Shown here: positions 40,192-48,080 of the stretch, one piece after another
How the letters are laid out: each line of letters opens with the position of its first letter
Numbering within the stretch: the first letter of the stretch is position 1
Assembly: GCA_040389605.1 (NCBI GenBank)
Contig: JAZJZU010000017.1
Location: 31,081-95,080 of the forward strand
Source: Palsa-1233 sp040389605
GTDB lineage: Bacteria; Gemmatimonadota; Gemmatimonadetes; Gemmatimonadales; GWC2-71-9
DNA length: 64,000 nucleotides
Direction of reading: 5' to 3'
Program-made: the position numbers and the translations under genes
Notes under the pieces: generated by a model
What the model saw: only the letters and a program-made list of their open reading frames with translations
Told to the model about the DNA's origin: nothing
The model's database searches: none

Positions 40192-40737
40192 ATGAGCACC
40201 GTCAACCCGCTGGTCGACACGCCGCTGCCGGACTTCGATCCTGCGCGCATCATCGAGCTCGACGTGCGCGAACTGCTGCGCAGCGGCGGCGAACCCCGCA
40301 GCCAGATCGTCGCGGCCGCCGACGCCCTGCCCCAGGGCCACGTCCTGCACATCCGGAGCACCTTCCGTCCCGATCCGCTCCTCCGGCTGATGCACCAGCG
40401 CGGATTCCACTGCCACACGGCGGAATTTGGCGAGTCGGACTGGTCCACCTGGTTCTGGCGCAGCGCCCCGCCTCCCAGCGCGGCGCGTGCTGCCAGCGGG
40501 AGCGGCGTCGACCGGGATGGCGCCGAGGACTACCGCCTGCTGCCACCGCCGGAACCGCTGCTCCGCATCCTCGCGCGCATCGGCACCGAAACGGCCGCGT
40601 TTGATGTCCTGTTGCCATTCTACCCTGAGCCGCTGATCCATCTGCTGCACGACGAACAGTGGTCGCTCACCCTGGTGGACGAGGCGTCGGATGGCGTGCG
40701 GGTACGGATTGCGCCGCTCGCGCCACCAGCGCCCTGA
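40192..40737 (+). CDS. DUF2249 protein
   Basis: 181 residues, two copies of the TusA-like fold: IIELDVRELLRSGGEPRSQI with LPQGHVLHIRSTFRPDPLLR, and later AFDVLLPFYPEPLIHLL with LTLVDEASDG. DUF2249 genes are commonly found beside nitrogen-oxide respiration genes, but their function is unclear; a sulfur-carrier or metal role is suggested by the fold. Conserved histidine and cysteine residues near HQRGFHCHTAEF may be the active region. Confidence 0.82.
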   Translation: MSTVNPLVDTPLPDFDPARIIELDVRELLRSGGEPRSQIVAAADALPQGHVLHIRSTFRPDPLLRLMHQRGFHCHTAEFGESDWSTWFWRSAPPPSAARAASGSGVDRDGAEDYRLLPPPEPLLRILARIGTETAAFDVLLPFYPEPLIHLLHDEQWSLTLVDEASDGVRVRIAPLAPPAP

Positions 40738-40749
40738 CCCCAGGGCCCG

Positions 40750-40781
40750 AAAAAACGACGGGCCTCGCTTTCACGAGACCC
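40750..40781 (-). terminator. Rho-independent terminator of tRNA-Cys
   Basis: On the minus strand an 8-bp stem (with one G-U pair) around a 6-nt loop is followed by a run of six T (40750-40755). It lies 10 nt past the tRNA end. Confidence 0.85.
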
Positions 40782-40790
40782 GCCGCCCAG

Positions 40791-40861
<71 letters not shown>

Positions 40862-40871
40862 AGTGGCGAGG

Positions 40872-40900
40872 ATTCTACCCCCGCCGTGCCCCTGCGGCAA
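40872..40900 (-). promoter_or_regulatory. Promoter of tRNA-Cys
   Basis: TTGCCG (40895-40900) and TAGAAT (40872-40877) on the minus strand with a 17-nt spacer; the -10 ends 10 nt before the mature tRNA. Confidence 0.8.
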
Positions 40901-40931
40901 TCCGCCCGGTTGGGCCCCGTTTCCGGGCGAT

Positions 40932-41966
40932 TTAGTTGTCGAGCAGCTCGCCGAACGGCTTGAGCGACTCCACCCGGTCGGCCACCACCTTCATCATCAC
41001 CGTGAGTGGCACGGCCAGCACGGCGCCAGTGATCCCCCAGATCCAGCCCCAGAAGAGCAGTCCCACAAAGATCGCCACCGGATTCAGCGGGAGCCGCCGT
41101 CCCAGCATCATCGGCGTGGCAATGTTGCTCTCGATCATGTTGATCACGAAGAAGGCCCCCATCGCGAGCAGCGGCTCGTGGGTGGTATCGAACGAGACCA
41201 GACCCGCGAGTCCGATCACCACGAGCGTGACCACTGCGCCGAGGTAGGGGATGAAATTGAGAACCCCGGCGATCACACCCCAGAGCGCCGGATTGGGAAA
41301 GTGGAGCAGCTCCAGGGCTCCCCAGGTGAGCAGTCCCACAGCAGCATTGATCAGCGTGCTGATCAGCAGGTAATGCGACATCTGTCGCTGCATCAGCACA
41401 ATCGCGGCTGCCATCTCGCGACGGTGTCGCTCGGGGAGCATATCGGCAAACTTGTCGCGGAAGCGATCGCCCATCGCCAACAGGAAGTAGGCCAGGAAGA
41501 TCACCGTCATCAGCGCACCGGCTGCGCTGATCGTGGTGCCCGAGAGTTTGCTCATCAGTCCCTTCGGCGCGACCGTCACGGCCTGGGTCCCCGATGGTGC
41601 GCCACCCCCGACGCCATTCTGCGTGACCTGCTGCACCTTTTCGGCCGTCTGCTGCAGTTGTTGCAGCGGCTTGGACAGCCGGCGGATCTTGCGCTCCACC
41701 TGGGCGAGCGACTTGGGCGCCCGCTCGATCCAGTCGGCCGCCGGATTCGCGAGGAGCGCAATGGAGATCACCAGCACGGCCGTCACGCCAATCATCACCA
41801 GACCGGCCGCCAGCGAAGTGGGCAGCCTTCGCTTCACGAGCCAGCGTACAGCAGGGGCGAGCAACAGGGCAAGCAACCCCGCGACGACAATGGGGAGGAT
41901 CAGTGAACTGCCGAGTTTCAGGGCGACAATCACGAGCAGGAGCAGGATGCCAGTCATCGGGTCCAC
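40932..41966 (-). CDS. AI-2E family membrane transporter
   Basis: 344 residues with about seven helices in the AI-2E pattern: LLLLVIVALKLGSSLILPIV at the N terminus, a polar coiled region (QLQQTAEKVQQVTQNGVGGG), then IAGVLNFIPYLGAVVTL, FFVINMIESNIATPMMLG and FVGLLFWGWIWGITGAVLAV. Members export small signals or act as Na+/H+ antiporters, so the cargo is open. I chose GTG 41966 (GAGG 8 nt upstream); ATG 41957 is three codons in. Downstream of ctaG by 10 nt. Confidence 0.85.
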   Translation of the reverse strand: MDPMTGILLLLVIVALKLGSSLILPIVVAGLLALLLAPAVRWLVKRRLPTSLAAGLVMIGVTAVLVISIALLANPAADWIERAPKSLAQVERKIRRLSKPLQQLQQTAEKVQQVTQNGVGGGAPSGTQAVTVAPKGLMSKLSGTTISAAGALMTVIFLAYFLLAMGDRFRDKFADMLPERHRREMAAAIVLMQRQMSHYLLISTLINAAVGLLTWGALELLHFPNPALWGVIAGVLNFIPYLGAVVTLVVIGLAGLVSFDTTHEPLLAMGAFFVINMIESNIATPMMLGRRLPLNPVAIFVGLLFWGWIWGITGAVLAVPLTVMMKVVADRVESLKPFGELLDN

Positions 41967-41976
41967 GGGTCGCACC

Positions 41977-42771
41977 TCAACTGTTGATCTCACCGCGACG
42001 CTGCGCGGTCCCGCGATAGAAGATGACGGCCGTCGCGACCCAGATCGGCAAATCACCCAGGAGCTTCATCGTCAGGCCCGCCAGTTGAATGTCCTGGTTG
42101 GCCGTGAAGTGCGCCGACACCCTCGGCGCCAGTTCATACAGCCGGTAGAGCGGCCAGTCGGAGAAGACCATCATCATCGCCGGAATGGTGGGGACCACCG
42201 TGGCGCCGAAGAGGTAGGCCATCTTGCCGAAGACCCCCAGCCGGACAAACCGGGCCGGCGCGAGAATGGGCCACCAGAGCAGCATCCCGGCCAGCAGCCA
42301 CGACAGATCGATCACCATCGATCCGAGCTGACTGGTCATCGCACCATCGACCACCGACGGAAAGTGGGTCGCGACCACCAGGATGTTGTAGGCCAGCAAT
42401 CCCGGGAGTGCGCGCGCAAAGAAGGAGAGCACTTTCCACGCGCGTGACCCGTCAGGAGCGAGACGATCCCATCCCTCTACCGGAATGCCGCGCAACAGCG
42501 ACGGAGCGACCACGAGCGTCAGCACCAGAAACTGCAGCGTGTGGACCGACGCCAGATAACCTGCGCCGAGCTTGCCGATGGGCCAGTCCAGCGTCACCAG
42601 CAATCCGATCCAGCCAATGACGAACCAGCGCGTCGGACGGACACGCCACTCCTGTGCGCGGCCGAGCAGCCACCAGCCTGCGCCAATCAGCAGCAGGAGC
42701 AGGTGCACACCCGGATACCATTGCCAGCTCCAGCTCCACGGCAGTCCCGTCGCGGAACACCACCACTGCAT
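41977..42771 (-). CDS. ctaG: Caa3-type cytochrome oxidase assembly protein CtaG
   Basis: 264 residues, about seven helices. The family pattern is clear: WYPGVHLLLLLIGAGWWLLG, SVHTLQFLVLTLVVAPSLLRG, NQDIQLAGLTMKLLGDLP, with conserved His residues in the membrane that bind copper. CtaG helps insert CuB into caa3 oxidase. It sits in a copper-delivery set with SCO and CopC (its neighbours on the same strand), and may also serve NosZ; the latter is inference. Confidence 0.9.
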   Translation of the reverse strand: MQWWCSATGLPWSWSWQWYPGVHLLLLLIGAGWWLLGRAQEWRVRPTRWFVIGWIGLLVTLDWPIGKLGAGYLASVHTLQFLVLTLVVAPSLLRGIPVEGWDRLAPDGSRAWKVLSFFARALPGLLAYNILVVATHFPSVVDGAMTSQLGSMVIDLSWLLAGMLLWWPILAPARFVRLGVFGKMAYLFGATVVPTIPAMMMVFSDWPLYRLYELAPRVSAHFTANQDIQLAGLTMKLLGDLPIWVATAVIFYRGTAQRRGEINS

Positions 42772-42850
42772 CCGCTAGGCCCCGCTCGTTCGCAGGAACA
42801 GGGAGGGGACCCAGGGAGGAGGTGCCGAATGGTGATCAGCGCATCCCGTG

Positions 42851-43462
42851 CTACTGGCCATAATTCACCAGGGCGGGCAGGTCGTGCGCCCAGTCGCGTT
42901 GCCGCGTCCCGAAGGGGTACATCACCCGGCCGACACCATCCCGCGTGTAGGCAATCACCGCGGCCGAATGGCCGACGGCATAGCCGCCAGAGCCATCCGG
43001 CAATGTGTCGCGCTCGGCAGGCGCCATCTTCACCGTCGCCTGTGCCGCAGCGAGGATGGAATCGGAGCCGGTGAGCCCGACGAATGCCGGATTGAAGCGC
43101 TTGACCCAGGCATCGAGCACCGGGAGAGAATCCCGGGCGGGGTCGGTGGTGACGAACACCACGGTCACGCTGCGCTGCACCTCATCGGGCATCTTGTCGA
43201 GCACCGCTGCGATGTTGGCGAGATGCACCGGACAGACGTCGGGACAGTGAGTGTAGCCGAAGAACAGCAGGGTGACCTGTCCCGCGGTCCGCTCCACCAG
43301 GGGGTAGGGCTTCCCCTTGGAGTCCGTGAAGGTGAAGTCCGGCTTCGGCAACGGAGTCGGCAGCTCCGCGCCGATGAATCCGCTGCGAGACAACGGTGCC
43401 CGTTCGCCACCGCTGCACGCCACGGTGGCCAGCACGGCGAGCACCAGCGCCCGCGACCTCAC
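42851..43462 (-). CDS. SCO1/SenC copper chaperone lipoprotein
   Basis: 203 residues. The signal ends LATVAC (C16), a lipobox. The thioredoxin-like fold carries the copper ligands C73 and C77 in THCPDVCP and H165 in YAVGHSAAV. SCO proteins deliver copper to the CuA site of cytochrome oxidase, and a CuA exists in NosZ of this window. Starts in an ATGA overlap with copC. Confidence 0.93.
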   Translation of the reverse strand: MRSRALVLAVLATVACSGGERAPLSRSGFIGAELPTPLPKPDFTFTDSKGKPYPLVERTAGQVTLLFFGYTHCPDVCPVHLANIAAVLDKMPDEVQRSVTVVFVTTDPARDSLPVLDAWVKRFNPAFVGLTGSDSILAAAQATVKMAPAERDTLPDGSGGYAVGHSAAVIAYTRDGVGRVMYPFGTRQRDWAHDLPALVNYGQ

Positions 43463-43818
43463 TGCGACGGAGCGACCGTGAAGGCATAGGTCCCGCGCAC
43501 CGCGTGCCCGTCGTCGGATGCCGTGCGCCAGCGCACGAGGTAGCTCCCCGGGGCGAGGCGCACCGGAATCGCGGCCTCGATCGTCGCGGCATTCTTCGTG
43601 GGCTTGACCACCAGCTTCGAAAGTTCGGTGCTGTCGGACTTGAGGATCGAGATCGCCGATACGGCGCTGTTCACTTCCTCGCTGAACGTGAGCGAAACCT
43701 TCGCCGGAGCAGCGCCCCGGGAATTCTTCTCGGGAAGTGACGACTTCAATTCAACGTGGAACCACCCCGTGGCGAGCGCGCCCGCGGTGGCAACGGAGAG
43801 CAGCAGCCTGGACATCAT
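43459..43818 (-). CDS. copC: CopC-like copper-binding protein
   Basis: 119 residues, signal peptide then a beta-sandwich of the CopC family: FHVELKSSLPEKN near the mature N terminus, KVSLTFSEEVNSAVSAISIL, and the DDGHAVRGTYAFTV end. The N-terminal His and the DGH motif are the usual Cu(II) ligands. No CopD domain is fused or adjacent. First gene of the copC-sco pair. Confidence 0.85.
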   Translation of the reverse strand: MMSRLLLSVATAGALATGWFHVELKSSLPEKNSRGAAPAKVSLTFSEEVNSAVSAISILKSDSTELSKLVVKPTKNAATIEAAIPVRLAPGSYLVRWRTASDDGHAVRGTYAFTVAPSQ

Positions 43819-43870
43819 CGGATCATCATCTCACGGTCTGAGGGTAACGTTGCAACTCGCGGCGTGCCGC

Positions 43871-44284
43871 TCACTGTGGTGAGAGCACGACTACCGAGTC
43901 CACATAATACGCAGTCTCGCCGAAGCAGGTCGTGGGAACCCCCCGGTGCTCAGCATACTGCAACACCACGCGCCGCCCGAGACTCGCCGACACGGCCTTC
44001 GCAACCGACGCATCACGGACCGTGAAGTTCCAGAGCGTGGGAGCCACGCCAGGCACGGTGCTCATCGCCAGTTCACCTTCCCACGTCTTGCAGAGCCAGC
44101 CCTTGCGCGAAAACTTCTGGACGATGCCCGAGCGATCGCCCTCGGAATACGACCAGTCGAGCGCCATCCCGACGTAAATCGAGAAGAGCAGCACCGGAAC
44201 GACCACCATCCCGATGGCGATCAGCCCCCAGCGCCGTCTGTGCCGGGTCGGGGCGGGAGTACCTGTTTCGCTGTCGTCGGTCAC
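43871..44284 (-). CDS. Conserved hypothetical membrane protein (often mislabelled 6-phosphogluconate dehydrogenase)
   Basis: 137 residues. A basic N terminus, one membrane helix (IAIGMVVVPVLLFSIYVGM) and a periplasmic part with SEGDRSGIVQKFSRKGWLCK and TWEGEL, the conserved core of a widespread small membrane family. It has no dehydrogenase motif, and the name used in some databases has no support. Start chosen at GTG 44284, outside the neighbour gene region; an ATG at 44377 would overlap the Omp85-like gene. Confidence 0.7.
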   Translation of the reverse strand: MTDDSETGTPAPTRHRRRWGLIAIGMVVVPVLLFSIYVGMALDWSYSEGDRSGIVQKFSRKGWLCKTWEGELAMSTVPGVAPTLWNFTVRDASVAKAVSASLGRRVVLQYAEHRGVPTTCFGETAYYVDSVVVLSPQ

Positions 44285-44316
44285 GGCGCGGGCTCCGGGC
44301 GAGGGGGGAGGGAAGC

Positions 44317-45927
44317 TTAGCGGGACGCGCGCGGGCTGGTCGAGAAGACAAACCCCTTCCCCACTACAAAGACCCATCCCGCCGGCTGCCGATCATTGGC
44401 AAATCGGCGGACCAGGTCGAGCCGGCTGGCACCGTCATCGGGCGCCCGGGAAGGCCCCAGCCGAAGGCCGATCCCGGCGTCCCAGCCGGTTCGGCGGCGG
44501 TCGCCGCGGTACCAGGCGCCGCCGTAATCGACGAACGTGGCCAGCCCGACACCGGTGACCTTCGCGAGCTCCTGAAAGGCGGTGTAGCGGTACTCCAGCG
44601 TGCCGAAGAACTGACGATCCCCGGTGAAGGCGTGCTCGCGGAACCCCCTTGGGCCCGCTCCGAGGCCGAGGTCGTACTCGCTCCCCGGCACGGGCGCGCG
44701 GAGCATCCCCCCCTCGGCGTGGAACAGCAGCTGATGTCTGGGCGAGGGGAGCAGGGCGGCGGTTGCCCCGAGCTGGACCTGCCCGGAATCGAGGCCGCTT
44801 CCGGTGAAGAGTCCTGTGGCGAGAAAGTCGGCGGTCACGAAGCCTCCCGGGAGGCGTGCACCGGTGTGCGCCGCGAGCCCCGGCGCAATGCCGTTCTCGT
44901 CATAGCCCAGCCCCTTCGGGGCCAGCAGGAGTGAGAGCCGGACGACCGAACTCAGGTCGATGTCTTCCGGACGGCCGAACGACTGGTATCCGCGCACCAC
45001 GAGGAAATTGGCGCGCCGTGCCTCGAGGTACCCTCCCACGGCCGCAGTGACCGAGTGGCCGGGAATCCCGCTGGTATCGAAGCGCGCCTGGGTGGCAAAG
45101 TCATCGCGACGCAGCTGCGCCACCCCGCCCAGCCGGAGATACCCGGCGGGAGACGCAGAGAGCGCCCGGCTCCAGTCGAGGCGACCGAGGACGTAGCGGC
45201 GCTGCAGGGTGTCGCTTGGAGCGGCGAAACCGTCGCGGAAGAGAAAGATCCGTTCCCGGCGCGTATCGAATTCCAGCGCGGCACCGGTGCGCGTCGAGAG
45301 CGTGAAGTACGGCTTGCTGATTACTCCCGAGAGCAACTTGCCGTCGGAGCGATTGGCATACACCAGGTTGAGCCCCACGGTGTTGGCAATCAGCCGCTGC
45401 TTGCGGAACTGCAGGATGGTGCTGGTGCGATCGGGGTCCTTCTTGTACAGGAGCTGGGTCTGCGTCAGGGTGCCCAGCAGGTTGTCTTCGATCAGCGCGA
45501 GTGTGTAGGCCACCGATCCACCGGTCGACTTGAACCGGAAATCGGGGCGCGTGCTCCACCCGTCGCGAGTGAACACCGTCATCGTGAGCCCGGAATCGGT
45601 GCGCACCGAGTCCACCTTCACGGAGCTGAAGACCCCGAGCCGCCGGAGGTTGCGGGCAGTTTCCGCTGCGAGTGCCGGGTCGTAGCGATCGCCGGTCCGG
45701 AACAGCAGTTCGCGGCGAATCAGGGGCGTGCGCGTAGGAATGTGAAGGGCATTCACCACCCGGATGCCGAAGAACGACCCTTCGGTGGCATCGAAGATGT
45801 TGTGACGGTCGATCGTGATGCCCGTGATGATCCGGGACGTGTCGCGCGACACCTGCGCCACCACCGGAACCGGAAGCAGCAGGGCCAGCAGGATGATGAG
45901 GGGTCGGCAGCAGCCCGGCGTCGGCAC
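44317..45927 (-). CDS. Small Omp85/BamA-like outer-membrane protein
   Basis: 536 residues. Signal peptide (PLIILLALLLPVPVVAQ), one or two POTRA-like modules (ITIDRHNIFDATEGSFFG, RRELLFRTGDRYDPALAAET, RRLGVFSSVKVDS) and a 16-stranded surface-antigen barrel with the RGF motif equivalent GPRGFREHAFTGDRQFFGTL and VDYGGAWYRG near the end. Family roles are insertion or translocation of outer-membrane proteins. It starts 5 nt after the small upstream gene, GTG 45927. Confidence 0.82.
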   Translation of the reverse strand: MPTPGCCRPLIILLALLLPVPVVAQVSRDTSRIITGITIDRHNIFDATEGSFFGIRVVNALHIPTRTPLIRRELLFRTGDRYDPALAAETARNLRRLGVFSSVKVDSVRTDSGLTMTVFTRDGWSTRPDFRFKSTGGSVAYTLALIEDNLLGTLTQTQLLYKKDPDRTSTILQFRKQRLIANTVGLNLVYANRSDGKLLSGVISKPYFTLSTRTGAALEFDTRRERIFLFRDGFAAPSDTLQRRYVLGRLDWSRALSASPAGYLRLGGVAQLRRDDFATQARFDTSGIPGHSVTAAVGGYLEARRANFLVVRGYQSFGRPEDIDLSSVVRLSLLLAPKGLGYDENGIAPGLAAHTGARLPGGFVTADFLATGLFTGSGLDSGQVQLGATAALLPSPRHQLLFHAEGGMLRAPVPGSEYDLGLGAGPRGFREHAFTGDRQFFGTLEYRYTAFQELAKVTGVGLATFVDYGGAWYRGDRRRTGWDAGIGLRLGPSRAPDDGASRLDLVRRFANDRQPAGWVFVVGKGFVFSTSPRASR

Positions 45928-45932
45928 CAGCT

Positions 45933-46196
45933 TCAGCTCAGCGACTCCAGCAGGCGCCAGAGTTCGAGGGGAGAAAACTCCGCGAAGCGCGCCTTCAGGT
46001 CCGGGACACTCCATTCGCGGAAGATCCACGAGGAGGAACGGCGGACGTCCCCGGCCACGAAATGCACCCGCCCGGCAATGATCGGCCCATCCTGCCGGGT
46101 CTCGAGATGCACCGACCACGTCGTTCCCCCACGGGCGAGGTCGCCCATGTGGTCGGCGTTGCTGAGGTCGATGGTGTCCGACGGCGGAGTGGTCAT
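45933..46196 (-). CDS. Small hypothetical protein
   Basis: 87 residues beginning MTTPPSDTIDLSNADHMG; middle strands VHLETRQDGPIIAGRVHFVA and an acidic-aromatic C terminus (FAEFSPLELWRLLESLS). No family recognised. Directly upstream of and co-directional with the Omp85-like gene. Confidence 0.55.
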   Translation of the reverse strand: MTTPPSDTIDLSNADHMGDLARGGTTWSVHLETRQDGPIIAGRVHFVAGDVRRSSSWIFREWSVPDLKARFAEFSPLELWRLLESLS

Positions 46197-46259
46197 TTGA
46201 GCCCGTGCAGAGGTCTCCCAAGGGTAGCAACGCACGCGGGCCTGCGCCAGCAGGGCCGC

Positions 46260-46265
46260 TATATT
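46260..46265 (+). promoter_or_regulatory. -10 element of the zinc-ribbon/mqnD operon
   Basis: TATATT lies 23 nt before the GTG at 46289, which has its own GGGAGAG Shine-Dalgarno. No clear -35. Confidence 0.4.
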
Positions 46266-46288
46266 ACGCGCTCACCTGGGAGAGCTCC

Positions 46289-47080
46289 GTGACCAATACC
46301 GCCCCGACCACCTGCCCTCGATGTGGCACCCCTGCATCCGGCACCTTCTGCAGCACCTGTGGCACACGGGTGGGCAGCCTTGCCTGCTCCGGCTGCGGCG
46401 TCGCGCTCGCGCCGGATGCGCGCTTCTGCCACGCGTGCGGCACCCCGGCCCCGACAGGGGGCGCTGCGCCGATGATGGCCACCCCGCGCAGCGGCAGCCC
46501 GCTCCCCTGGATCCTGGCCGGCCTGCTCTGCGTGATCGTGATCGCGGGAGTGGTCTATTCGGCCCGGAGCAAACAGGAACCTGTCAGCCCCGATATGGCG
46601 AACGCCGGGAACGCCGCCACAGCCGGCGATGTGGCCGCCAAGGCCCCCGACATCTCGAATATGACGCCGCGCGAGCGCTTCACCCGGCTCTCGGATCGGA
46701 TCGAGACCGCCATTGAGGCGCGGGACAGCAACCAGGTGTTCCAGTTCTTCCCGATGGCCGAGGGCGCGTTCACGCAGCTGCCCGACAGCGACCGGGACAT
46801 CGACGCCCGCTACCATATGGGGATGCTCTGGGCCCAGGTGGGAGAATTCCCGCGAGCCACGTCGCAGGCCGATTCCATTCAGGCGGCCGCACCCGGCAAC
46901 CTGTTCGGCTATTACCTCCACGCGATGGTGGCGGAGTTCAAGGGCGACTCGGCCGCCGCCCAGAAGGCGCGCGCCGATTTCCTTTCGCACTACGATGTCG
47001 AAATGAAAAAGCCACGGCCGGAGTATCGTGATCACGCGCCGTTCCTCGATCAGTATCGCAAGACCGTGGGAACCAAGTGA
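46289..47080 (+). CDS. Zinc-ribbon membrane-anchored protein with helical repeat domain
   Basis: 263 residues. Two zinc ribbons at the N terminus (CPRCGTPASGTFCSTCG and CSGCGVALAPDARFCHACG), one membrane helix (LPWILAGLLCVIVIAGVVYS) and a helical C-terminal domain with TPR-like helices (RFTRLSDRIETAIEARDSNQ, GMLWAQVGEFPRATSQADSI). A membrane-tethered scaffold is likely but the partner is unknown. Coupled to mqnD by a GTGA overlap. Confidence 0.75.
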   Translation: MTNTAPTTCPRCGTPASGTFCSTCGTRVGSLACSGCGVALAPDARFCHACGTPAPTGGAAPMMATPRSGSPLPWILAGLLCVIVIAGVVYSARSKQEPVSPDMANAGNAATAGDVAAKAPDISNMTPRERFTRLSDRIETAIEARDSNQVFQFFPMAEGAFTQLPDSDRDIDARYHMGMLWAQVGEFPRATSQADSIQAAAPGNLFGYYLHAMVAEFKGDSAAAQKARADFLSHYDVEMKKPRPEYRDHAPFLDQYRKTVGTK

Positions 47081-47946
47081 CGACCACCACCACCATTCAG
47101 GTGGCGCACAGCCCCGACTCCGACGACGCCTTCATGTTCTACGCGCTGGCCGAGGGAAAGATCGACACAGGCTCGCTGCGGTATGAGCACGAACTCTGCG
47201 ACATCGAGACCCTGAATCAGCGTGCCCGGCAGAAGGAACTCGATGTGTCGGCGGTGTCGATTCACGCCTACGCCTACATCGCCGACGACTATGCCCTGCT
47301 TTCGAGCGGCTCCTCGATGGGCGACGGGTACGGCCCGCGGCTGGTAAGTCTGTCTGCACCACCGGCCGATCGTGTCACCGGCAGCGCGGCCGTCCGCGCC
47401 GCGGCGCGCGGCAAGCGGATTGCCGTCCCGGGGCTGCTCACGACGGCTTACCTCTCGCTTCGGCTCTGGCAGCCGGAGTTCGAAGCCGTGGTGGTGCCGT
47501 TCGACCAGATCGAGGCCGCCGTTCACCGCGGCGACGTCGATCTGGGGCTGATCATCCACGAGGGCCAGCTGACCTACGCCGACGACGGGCTCCATCTCTG
47601 GGCCGATATGGGCGAATGGTGGCTGGCCGAAACGGGGCTCCCGCTGCCGCTCGGCGGCAACGTGGTGCGTCGCGACCTCGGAGCCGAGGTCGTGCAGCAG
47701 GTCGCGCGTGACCTGCGCGACAGCATCGTGTTCTCCCTCGAACACCGGGCCGACGCGCTGGCGCACGCCGCGCAGTACAACCGGGGCATCTCGGATGCCC
47801 GCACCGACGAGTTCGTCGGGATGTATGTCAACCAGTGGACAGTGGATTACGGCGAGCGCGGCCGCGCCGCCGTCCGGCTGCTGCTCGACCGGGCCGCCGA
47901 AGCGGGCATCATCCCGAAGAAGGTGGAAGTGGAGTTTATTGGGTAG
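47077..47946 (+). CDS. mqnD: MqnD-like 1,4-dihydroxy-6-naphthoate synthase
   Basis: 289 residues. The pattern AHSPDSDDAFMFYALAEGKI, ELCDIETLNQRARQKELDV and VPGLLTTAYLSLRLWQP matches MqnD of the futalosine route, converting cyclic de-hypoxanthine futalosine to dihydroxynaphthoate for menaquinone. MqnA, B and C are not in the window. Start GTG 47077 overlaps the upstream stop. It ends just before a strong terminator. Confidence 0.9.
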   Translation: MTTTTTIQVAHSPDSDDAFMFYALAEGKIDTGSLRYEHELCDIETLNQRARQKELDVSAVSIHAYAYIADDYALLSSGSSMGDGYGPRLVSLSAPPADRVTGSAAVRAAARGKRIAVPGLLTTAYLSLRLWQPEFEAVVVPFDQIEAAVHRGDVDLGLIIHEGQLTYADDGLHLWADMGEWWLAETGLPLPLGGNVVRRDLGAEVVQQVARDLRDSIVFSLEHRADALAHAAQYNRGISDARTDEFVGMYVNQWTVDYGERGRAAVRLLLDRAAEAGIIPKKVEVEFIG

Positions 47947-47959
47947 ACGTCTCACGGCA

Positions 47960-48077
47960 GTCATCGCGAGCGACCGCAGGCCGCGAAGCGATCCTGTAAC
48001 GAACGAGCGGAGCCAGTAATCCTGGCTCCGCTCTTTTTATCGGGATCGTTTCGGCGCCTGCGGCGCCTCGCGATGAC
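47960..48077. repeat. 118-bp inverted-repeat element (MITE/REP-like)
   Basis: The 37-nt arms at 47960-47996 and 48041-48077 are imperfect inverted repeats (about 30 of 37 matching), starting GTCATCGCGAG and ending CTCGCGATGAC. The element fills the convergent gap between mqnD and the first choice-of-anchor B gene, and carries a perfect terminator hairpin in the middle. Confidence 0.85.
48005..48038 (+). terminator. Strong Rho-independent terminator of mqnD
   Basis: GAGCGGAGCCAG (48005-48016) pairs perfectly over 12 bp with CTGGCTCCGCTC (48022-48033), 5-nt loop, followed by five T. Confidence 0.9.
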
Positions 48078-48080
48078 TCC

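Noticed and set aside
43871..44284. 6-phosphogluconate dehydrogenase
   Set aside because: The small membrane family sometimes carries this name, but no Rossmann or substrate motif is present.
45933..47080. Promoter reading across 46197-46259 as a regulated divergent region with operator
   Set aside because: Only a -10-like TATATT was found; no inverted repeat or -35 supports a specific operator.
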